Shown here in pieces: positions 56,622-64,000 of a stretch of 64,000 nt of DNA; position 1 is the stretch's first letter, and every line of letters begins with the position of its first letter. This DNA comes from Meloidogyne chitwoodi. Lineage: Eukaryota > Nematoda > Chromadorea > Rhabditida > Meloidogynidae. Under the pieces are notes generated by a model, which had not been told where the DNA came from, searched no databases, and was given only the letters and a program-made list of their open reading frames with translations. Location: NCBI GenBank assembly GCA_015183035.1, contig JACZZP010000007.1:744001-808000 (forward strand), read 5' to 3'. Position numbers and translations under genes: made by a program.

Positions 56622-56836
56622 TAAATTATTTTTAAAAGGAAAAAATTTTTTAAAAGGAAAAAATTTTTTTAAAAGGAAATTAATTTTAAAATTTTTTTAA
56701 AAGGAAAAAAATTTTAAATTTTTTTAAAAGGAAAATATTTTTTAAAAGGAAATTAATTTTAAAATTATTTTAAAAGAAAAAATTTTTTTAAAAGGAATTT
56801 AATTTTTTTAAAACTTTTTTTAAAAGGAAATTAAAG
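56622..56836. repeat. Tandem TTTTTTTAAAAGGAAA repeat
   Basis: About ten imperfect units of TTTTTTAAAAGGAAA with insertions of TTAATTTTAAAA. Simple-sequence expansion; no coding. Confidence 0.8.
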
Positions 56837-57509
56837 GCAAGATTAATCTATGCACACATAAAACAATATCTGTTTATCTCGGTTGATGATTATTTGTTTC
56901 TGATCATCTTTATTTTTTGATAAAATATTCTTTTTAATAATTAATGTCTTTGAGTAGTTTTTATGAAATTTGACATTTTACTTCCAATTTTTCAATATAC
57001 ATAAGCAGCCATTTGATTCCCAAGGATTTTTCCAAAATGGTTTAAAATATTGCTTAAATAATTGCTATTTGCCTTTTCAATTAATTATTAAATTGTAAAT
57101 ACGATTAAATCTAAATAATCTATTTTAAAATTTTCAATCTACTTAATTCATGGCAACAGTTCACTTTTATTAGGCATATATATTTTTAATAAAATAGAAG
57201 GATTTAATATTTGTGCTGGGGCCTATTAGAAATGCGTCATATCTCTGATATGACATGCCATATTTATGACATGTCATATTCCTATTTTCGTTTTTAATTG
57301 ATTTTAATGGCGCCTCGGGAATTTTATACTGAAATTGCCACCTCTTCTTGAATTTACTGTTTTTATTATTATTTGAATAGCCTAAATATTATCTAATCCT
57401 TAAATTTATTTATTTCATGCCCATGGGTGACCTAAGGTCAACCGACCGGATTGGTCCCGAGACGATTAGACAGTGATTTAGGCTTAATATTTAAAATTGG
57501 CATTTTCAG

Positions 57510-57586
57510 ATCTACAAGCTGTGATCACCTCACGAACTTGTAATCCCCACCACAATTGTCGAACCATATTCTGCCTACTTAATTAA
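57510..57586 (+). CDS. Candidate small Cys-rich exon
   Basis: The acceptor TTGGCATTTTCAG precedes LQAVITSRTCNPHHNCRTIF, CLLN and TAA. Its spacing resembles the HCGPNCR exon at 50755. It lies just before block 3 copy B and the exon at 57719 on the same strand. Confidence 0.35.
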
Positions 57587-57782
57587 ATGGTTTTAAATTG
57601 CAAGAAATAACAAATAAACTTCTCTTTTTTGTTTAATTTGCTTAATAATGAAATCTTGAACTCAGTCGCTCTCTGATAGACAAATATATTATTGATTTGA
57701 AAAAAAGAAAAATGTAAAAAATAAATCTGGCTTACCTGTTTCGTTTACTATTGACATTGAATCCATAAAATGTTCGTGCATA
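57578..57782. repeat. Duplicated block 3, copy B
   Basis: Pairs with 43226-43462. Homology ends at GTTCGTGCAT, inside an open plus-strand frame. Confidence 0.85.
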
Positions 57783-58043
57783 TTTCAGGGACCACCAGAA
57801 AAAGTGGAAGGAAGAATTACTTTTCAATTTCAGCACCACTTTTTAAGGAAGTATTTTTTAAATAATCGTCAACATTTAGATAATTGCTACTTCATAATTC
57901 AGTTTGATGCGTCCTTATATATTCTAATCGCTCCCATTCGATTCGTGAGGCCTGATCCACTAACCATTGTTGAAGTAATTTACGGGAAAAAAATGAGGGA
58001 AAAATTTGATTTTTCTTTGACAAACAAAATGAATTTTACATAG
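57719..58043 (+). CDS. Candidate long terminal exon, unrecognised
   Basis: The frame is open from about 57719 and reads GLPVSFTIDIESIKCSCIFQ, GPPEKVEGRITFQFQHHFLR, then DASLYILIAPIRFVRPDPLT, IVEVIYGKKMRE and a TAG at 58043, about 105 codons. An acceptor TTTCAG inside (57790) offers an alternative start of the exon in the same frame. The first 20 codons are shared with block 3 copy A, where the frame is cut short. The even mix of residues supports coding. No domain is recognised. Confidence 0.5.
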
Positions 58044-58709
58044 TCACACAATAATTTTTTCCTTCAGTATCTTTTAAATTAAACGAATAACCACTCGAAG
58101 AAGTTGGGTATAAAAGTGGATACACATTGGTTCAATACATTTGTCTAAAGGATAAATATTTTTGTCAAGAATTTTTTAAAATTTTTATATCAAAAAACAA
58201 ATTAATATTATTTTATTGAAAATATTAATGTGTTTAAATATTAGCACATATTAAAAATGTTTTTTTAATTAATATCAATACTTCATTATTTTATTGTTAG
58301 ATTAAATATAATTTCTAAAAAAAATTAAAATTATTTTTTAAACCATTTGTTAAGTATGTGTTTTCTTTTCAGTTTTAAAATTTTTAATGTTAAAAATTCG
58401 ATTAATTGATAATAAAATAATAATTTTTGAAATATACCAGTTCAGTGGTCAATGCATTTTTTCAATTGATAAATGTGTACAACCCTAGGTTTTGATTGAG
58501 GCGAGATGCAACAAAATTTTTTACTAATATTGTGTTGTTGAGTATCTCTTCTTTTTTAATCATTAATTCAAAATTTTTAAATAGTGTTCTTTTTAAAAAA
58601 AACATTTAATATTAAAAATTTATGTTAATTTTTTTTAAATTTAATATTATAAGAAGTTTGAAAAAGTTAAAAAAATTAAAATATATGTAAATTAATTAAA
58701 TAAATAAAA
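58044..58709. other. AT-rich DNA, nothing supported
   Basis: A/T runs, with no frame, repeat or RNA structure of interest. Confidence 0.4.
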
Positions 58710-58855
58710 TTATTTTATTAATAAATTTAAAAAATTTCGCTTTTCCATTTGCATGTGATCGAAAGGAGCCAAAATATAATCCATGCCGTCACTATGCCCT
58801 TCATTATAGATTAGGTTAATGCAGTCTGACAATATTTCAATTGGTTCCCATTGTG
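58710..58855 (-). CDS. Candidate terminal exon, paralogue of 60565-60830
   Basis: The minus strand reads QWEPIEILSDCINLIYNEGH, SDGMDYILAPFDHMQMEKRN and FLNLLIK, then TAA, after an AG at 58856. It shares the pattern QW...EILSD....LYN.G.SDG with the exon at 60565-60830. That conservation between unlike DNA sequences argues for real coding and an old gene duplication. Confidence 0.5.
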
Positions 58856-60564
58856 CTTTTCATCTTTGTTAATTGTTAAATATTAAATTATAATTTTTAT
58901 TTATTATCATACAGTAATGGGAAAACAAAAAAATACAAAACGAATTTGATTTTAATTTATAATATTAACGACAATTGTTGAAGTTTTAATAACGAATTCA
59001 TAATTTAGTGGAGTTTTGTAATATTGTTTCCATCAAATCATGATAATCTAATCTTTGAGCTTTTAAAAGTCTAATAATATACCTATTATTTTTTATTTTA
59101 ATTTAAAAAATCATTTTTTATATTCCTGAACTCCTCATTAATTTAATTTTGTGTCATTGAATTGTTTATTTTGCATTTTTAATTACAATTATATTTATTT
59201 AATATTTTTTGTTAAATATGTCATTAAATTGATTGAATGGCATTTTTCTCAAGAAAATAATATTTATTTTTATTTTTTATATTATTTCTTGATGGATTGC
59301 GAAAGCCGACCTAAGTCTGTTGAAACAATTCAGCAGCTTTAAATGCTTTTTGCAAATTTTTTGTAGACATTGTTTTCAGCTTACGTTAGTGTTAATACAT
59401 TATTGTTTTTTAAGAAGAAGATAACGAAATTATGTAATTAATTTATAAAATTAAATTTAATATTATTTTATTATAGATAAAAATAGGTTTGAACAAGATT
59501 AAAATTATTATTATTTTTAAATAAATAAATTTAAACACACCTGAACCAAAATACCAAAATAACTGTTTATTAGCAATTAATATAATAAAAAATTTTCTTT
59601 TTTAATAATAATAATTTATAAATGTATTTTTTTGGATTTATCTAAAAAATTAATTAAAAATATTATTACATTTAAATTATAAATATATTAAAAAAAATTT
59701 ATTAAGAGAGAAGAATGAAAGTAAAGTTAAGTAAGAATTTTTTGAAAAAGGAGAATCTTTTTAAATATTATATTATTCAGAATGAAAAAATATAGATGGG
59801 AAAAAAGTTTTTCTTTATTATTATTATATTCTTTTTTTATTTTTATTTGTAAGGACAGACTTTGGACAGACATTGCCAATATGTGTAAATTTTCTCTTCT
59901 CTTTTTTTGAATGGAGAAAAATTAAAGATTGAATTGAAAAAAAATAATAAAAAAATTTGCATTTATTTGAGGTTAGGCTAATTTCTAAGTTTGTTTATTT
60001 AAATTTTAAAAATATTAATTATATTTATTAAAATCTTTATTTCCCGAAGGAAATGTTAAGCTTCATTTGCAAATCATTAATTAATGCTTGTTGCTTAGTT
60101 AACTTGGTCATTTTAAAATTAAGTCTGTTATAAAATTTTTTTATTAAAAAATATCTACCTTAAAAACAGTAAAAAATATAAACACAATTTGAAAAACAAA
60201 AAAAAAAGAAATTGCACAAATCTATTCATAATATAATAAATTATTAAAAATTGACTTAAATTTAAAACCTTATTTCAGTCACAAAAAATGATCTCTCAAA
60301 ATCTGTCGACGTTAATGGTGCGAATTTATAATATGGAATTAGATGTGGAAAAATTTTGCATTATGTAGCTTCGCCTGAAAGAATTAGGCATAATTGAGAA
60401 AATATTTCAATTCCAGAATTGTTGGCGATAACAAAAGAAAATTTTTCTATAATTTTAAAAATTTCATCTTTAATTGGGTTCCAATGCTAAAGTATGTCTA
60501 CAGCCTACACCCCATTCTAGATCTGGTGAAAGCTCCATTATCATAGCGGTTCCATAAATTAATT
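58856..60564. other. AT-rich DNA with a few coding hints
   Basis: A minus-strand start near 59372 reads MSTKNLQKAFKAAELFQQ before a stop, and another near 60109 reads MTKLTKQQALINDLQMKLNI. Both are short with no clear exons after them. 59965-60060 is an inverted, decayed copy of 40606-40730. The rest is A/T-rich. Confidence 0.35.
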
Positions 60565-60830
60565 TTAATTTACTGTTTTTTCGCAATTCCTTAGATTGTA
60601 TCTCCTATAAAGAGAAGAGGTAGAAAAAAGAGAAGAATATTTTTCTTTAATTTCTGCAGTTTGATTAACTTCAGAAAATTGCTCGCATAATTTAGTAATA
60701 TGGGGGTTTTTTGATTGTCCAATTAATTGTTTTAACATTTGAATAACTCCATCAGAATATCCTAGATTATATAGCTCCTCTAGTATATCAGATAATATTT
60801 CGCTGTTCATCCATTGGGGCTCAGAAAATC
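60565..60830 (-). CDS. Candidate exon, paralogue of 58710-58855
   Basis: The acceptor TTGGCTAG opens FSEPQWMNSEILSDILEELY, NLGYSDGVIQMLKQLIGQSK and NPHITKLCEQFSEVNQTAEI, running to a TAA at 60565 (about 88 codons). It is a helical-looking, Leu-rich region. The shared QW...EILSD...SDG pattern links it to the 58.7-kb exon. The family is unknown. Confidence 0.5.
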
Positions 60831-60892
60831 CTAGCCAACAGAAATTTTTAAATTACAATTTTTTAATATAAAAATATTCTTACAAGATTGTC

Positions 60893-61118
60893 AAAAACGT
60901 CTAGATTAATAGTAAATGGTTTCTCCTTCGGCCGGAATTCCATATACGCTCTTCTTTAAGAGTACTCTGTTTTATAATGTTTCGTAGATGTAATTTCAAA
61001 TGGTAAATATTCCTTATGAAGCAAGACTGCTTTTTTTAAATTTTAAAATTAATTTATTTTACATTAATATTTTTTCGTTCGCATTTAGCATGGATATATT
61101 TTCGCTTAATTTTTTAAT
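60893..61118. repeat. Duplicated block 6, copy B
   Basis: Pairs with 49778-50020; the minus-strand exon frame carries a stop here. Confidence 0.7.
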
Positions 61119-61129
61119 TATTCAATTCA

Positions 61130-61585
61130 ACAAATATGCATTGCGGTCCCCACTCTTTGTAACTTCAATAGCAGAAGAACAACAAGGAGCTCTTGGGTTT
61201 TTCTTATTTTCCAATTTAACAACCGAGCGACAGTATTCTTTAAATCTGCGTTTAGTTGAATATTTGTTGTAATGGATTTGGCAATTTCTAAATCACGATA
61301 AATTACTAACAAACAAAATATCAAGTATAAAAACTCACTCATAAACTTTGCGTTCGGCACGCATACTGCACTCGGGGTTAATATAACGCCGAGGAGGTGA
61401 TAGTGGAGGAGGTGGAGGTGGCAAAGTTTTGCCAGCCTGCATGTCAATAATGGCCTGGGCAAAGTCCTTTGATTTGCGCATAAGTTTTGATGGAGTCCTA
61501 AGATTAACCTTATAATAATTAATTATTCTAACTTTTTTTAGATTTGGCATGACGTTTAGCTGCCGAATGTGCTGGAAGTAAGTTA
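61130..61585 (-). pseudogene. Exon remnants, including a proline-rich frame
   Basis: The acceptor TTACTTCCAG at about 61577 opens HIRQLNVMPNLKK, then RTPSKLMRKSKDFAQAIIDM, QAGKTLPPPPPPLSPPRRYI and NPECSMRAERKVYE, ending at a GT near 61338. A second piece (61130-61285) reads IAKSITTNIQLNADLKNTVA and, in another frame, PRAPCCSSAIEVTKSGDRNA, so at least one frameshift exists. It lies downstream, in minus sense, of block 4 copy B and was probably part of the same gene. Confidence 0.4.
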
Positions 61586-61859
61586 TATTATAAAAACAAA
61601 AGAAACTAGTCTGTTCAACAAAAGTCTTAAGATCTAAAAATATTGATCTATTTTTGGTAGTAATGGGCTCATCCCTTTCTTGATGAGCCAATCAACATCA
61701 GCTTTTAATGTTTTATATGCATTTTTTAGCCATTGATCGGCTTCCGGCCCGATGCTGCAATCGAAAGTTTTGTTCGTAGATTAATAATTTTCAAGTAAAT
61801 ATTAAATATATTTCTAAAATATAACTTAAATATAAGGAATATTATTCTCAAAGGCAATA
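61579..61859. repeat. Duplicated block 4, copy B
   Basis: Pairs with 46078-46360; the exon inside is frameshifted. Confidence 0.85.
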
Positions 61860-62250
61860 ATTTTATCAAAACTTGAATTATTAAATAACGAAACAATTCC
61901 CGATCTATTTGTAATGAATATTGTAAATAAAATAATAAATTAATATGAAAGTGTTTCAAAATTATGTGATTGTAGTATTGCCACTAAATTATAAGTTATT
62001 TCATTCGTTTCCTAAAATTCTATATATGTTTGCGTGCATTGTAATTAATTAAGGTGAGTTTAATAAATTTAATATGTTTTTAAAATTGTTTGGATCTTTT
62101 TTAGTTAGAGAATCAGAGACAAAGCTTATTTTAATAATTCTATTTTTTTATTTTTTATTAAAATATTTATTTTAATAAATCTGTATTTAGTATTAGGCAT
62201 AACAGTTATTTCAAAAAAAGGCATCATAAATGCAGTTGTAGACATTATGC

Positions 62251-62546
62251 AGATGTATGTATACCATATTTTTAATTTAAATACATATTAAATTATTTTT
62301 AAAATAGTTTAGAATGCATAGACGTATTTGCAATAAAATTAACAAAACATTTCGAAATTAAAATATAACAGAAACGAAGACAATCTTGACAATGCGAAGA
62401 TTGTTTCAAAAAGAATTTTAGAGTTTATGACATGATAACACCATATAGTCCAAAATCATACACTGAAAACAAGCTGAAATATTATTATTTTGTTAAATCA
62501 AATAATAAATATTCATTTATAAAAGATCTTTATTTATTAATTTTAG
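62251..62546. repeat. Duplicated block 10, copy B
   Basis: Pairs with 53889-54188. The shared plus-strand frame reads SKLKYNRNEDNLDNAKIVSK, then RILEFMT. Confidence 0.8.
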
Positions 62547-62620
62547 TATGTTTTAAATAAATAAAAAAATGGTACTAAATTTAAAATCATAATAGACTTC
62601 ATTTTAAAAATTTTTATTAA

Positions 62621-63135
62621 CAAGGGACACTCGAACTGTAACTATTAATTTCGAATTTTTTTGCACTATCGTGTAGAGCAGGGTCGAAAACCTATTGCCA
62701 ATTTTTGGCTTTTTTGGCTAGGACTCCCAAACTAAAAAGTTACAGGGCTTCAAACTTTTCATTGGACTCTAACAAAAAATACTAATTGTTGTAGGAAAAG
62801 AAAAGAGAAAGAAGAGAAAAGTAGAGTATGAGTCATCTCGAAAATAGAGGGTATAGAAACTTATATTTTCTTCTCTTTTACTAATTACCGTTGACTTCCT
62901 TATCCTTTTTCACTCGATACTCAAGCGTTTTTTTTATTCTCTTGTTTTCTTCAGTTACACCTAATTTCAAGTGACATTTTTGTCTGAAAAGTGCATACTT
63001 TGAAGCCCTGTAACTTTTTAGTTTGGGGGTCCTAGCCAAAAAAAGCCAAAAATTGGTAATAGGTTTTCGACCCTGCTCTACACGATAGTGCAAAAAAATT
63101 CTAAATTAATAGTTACAGTTCGAGAGTGTCCCTTG
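62621..63135. mobile_element. Inverted-repeat element, 515 bp, TAA target (Harbinger-like)
   Basis: The ends are CAAGGGACACTCGAACTGTA and its inverse (with one extra base), extending about 140 bp inward with TAGTTTGGG and AGCCCTGTAACTTTTTAG. The flanking TAA on both sides (62618-62620 and 63136-63138) fits PIF/Harbinger-type insertion. The middle is short and non-coding. Confidence 0.65.
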
Positions 63136-63216
63136 TAAGTTTTATATTTTTCATTTTAAGAAAAAAAAATATATTTTATTCTAAAATTAATTTATTTTTT
63201 AATTTATATAGAATAA

Positions 63217-63411
63217 TAGAGAGAGAACTTTTCAAAAGTCCGGGCCCGGAACCCGGACTTTTTTCCCCAGATTACCACCCGGACCGGTTTTTCCGGATAA
63301 AACCGGGAAAACCGGTTAGCCCGGAAAAACCGGAATTTTCCAAAAACACCCGGTTCCGGGCCACAGGGCCCGGAAAAAACCGGTCCGGGCCCGGTCCGGG
63401 TTCTCTCTCTA
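63217..63411. mobile_element. hAT-like MITE, 195 bp
   Basis: The ends are TAGAGAGAGAAC and GTTCTCTCTCTA, flanked by the exact 8-bp duplication TAGAATAA (63209-63216 and 63412-63419). The interior consists of CCGGGCCCGG, CCGGACCGG and CCGGAAAAACCGG units, extreme GC in an A/T genome. No coding. Confidence 0.8.
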
Positions 63412-63419
63412 TAGAATAA

Positions 63420-64000
63420 TACACTAATAACGCAATTAAAAGTTGCTAAGAATTCTCAACAAAAAGACAAATTTATTCAATAAAATTAGGTTTATTTTTT
63501 TTATATTTTTTGCTACTTTATTAATATTATTTTCCCAAAAATCCGTAATTTTTATCCGCTATTTTTTTATTTTAATTATTTTGGAGTAATGAAAATAGTT
63601 TGTTTTCATATTTTCCTTCCAGAGAAACTCTCGTATCACAAATAAATATCTAATCAAACAATAATCTCTTTGTTGAAATAAATATTATTACTTGTGGATA
63701 AAAACTTGCGGACTTTTTGAAGATTAATTTTTTAAAAATAGCAAAATTATAAAAATTTTTTAATTTTTCAAAGACTTGAATTTCCCAATCATTTATTTTG
63801 GACATCGACCTTGGCAAAATAATGAATTAATTTTGGTTGAAATAAAAGATTGTTTTAAACACTTTGGAAATTCTCTTCAGGTATTTTTTTAAATTGGTAT
63901 TTTCTAATTAAACAATCTTTATTTTTACATTCTTATTTTTAAAAATATTTAATCTCTTTTTTTTTTGAAATGGCTTGAATTTTTAATTAAGTTTATGTAC
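63420..64000. other. AT-rich DNA to window end
   Basis: No supported gene. A patch at 63780-63840 (GGACATCGACCTTGGCAAAA) is slightly GC-richer but too short to judge. Confidence 0.35.

Noticed and set aside
62881..63093. Minus-strand frame of 70 codons
   Set aside because: Lies largely in the right arm of the 515-bp inverted-repeat element; the same bases appear inverted in the left arm.
63126..63419. Plus-strand frame rich in SPGPEPGL
   Set aside because: Translation of the CCGGGCCCGG units of the 195-bp MITE.

Overview
This window is strongly AT-rich eukaryotic DNA, most likely from a nematode. The clearest pointer is a three-exon FMRFamide-like peptide precursor at 32239-33580 (minus) carrying three KWMRFG peptides, as in nematode flp-22. 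Remnants resembling UNC-44 ankyrin and UNC-31/CAPS, introns of about 40 nt, and a BEL/Pao retroelement with a phlebovirus-type envelope agree with this. A plant-parasitic tylenchid such as Meloidogyne is plausible but is inference only.

Layout. 1-7035: the 3' part of a BEL/Pao LTR element as one open frame (protease end, RT, RNase H, integrase, envelope, then an extra Arg/Ser-rich domain) with a probable 3' LTR. 7-21 kb: AT-rich DNA with decayed gene fragments (ankyrin, CAPS and several unrecognised exons), dispersed repeats, and a deleted pogo-like element (16868-18041) holding a second inverted-repeat element. 21-31 kb: three hAT elements with exact 8-bp target duplications. One is non-autonomous, one encodes a transposase broken only at an A10 tract, and one encodes a transposase that reads intact through ten exons. 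31-39 kb: very low-complexity DNA around the flp-22-like gene, a 211-bp hAT MITE and small palindromes.

39-62 kb is a mosaic. At least ten sequence blocks each occur twice in the same orientation. Mixed in are many short exon-like frames with good splice sites on both strands, a compact cluster of intronless plus-strand frames (43.8-45.3 kb) with a repeated TATA-type promoter, a possible secreted-protein start and a 31-bp minisatellite. I recognise no product there. 62.6-63.4 kb holds two more inverted-repeat elements.

The genes do not form a pathway. The window is a transposon-rich region with one clear host gene (flp-22-like) and one or more unrecognised, duplicated and partly decayed host gene families. 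All functions are read from sequence only; splice models were made by eye and no search was run.
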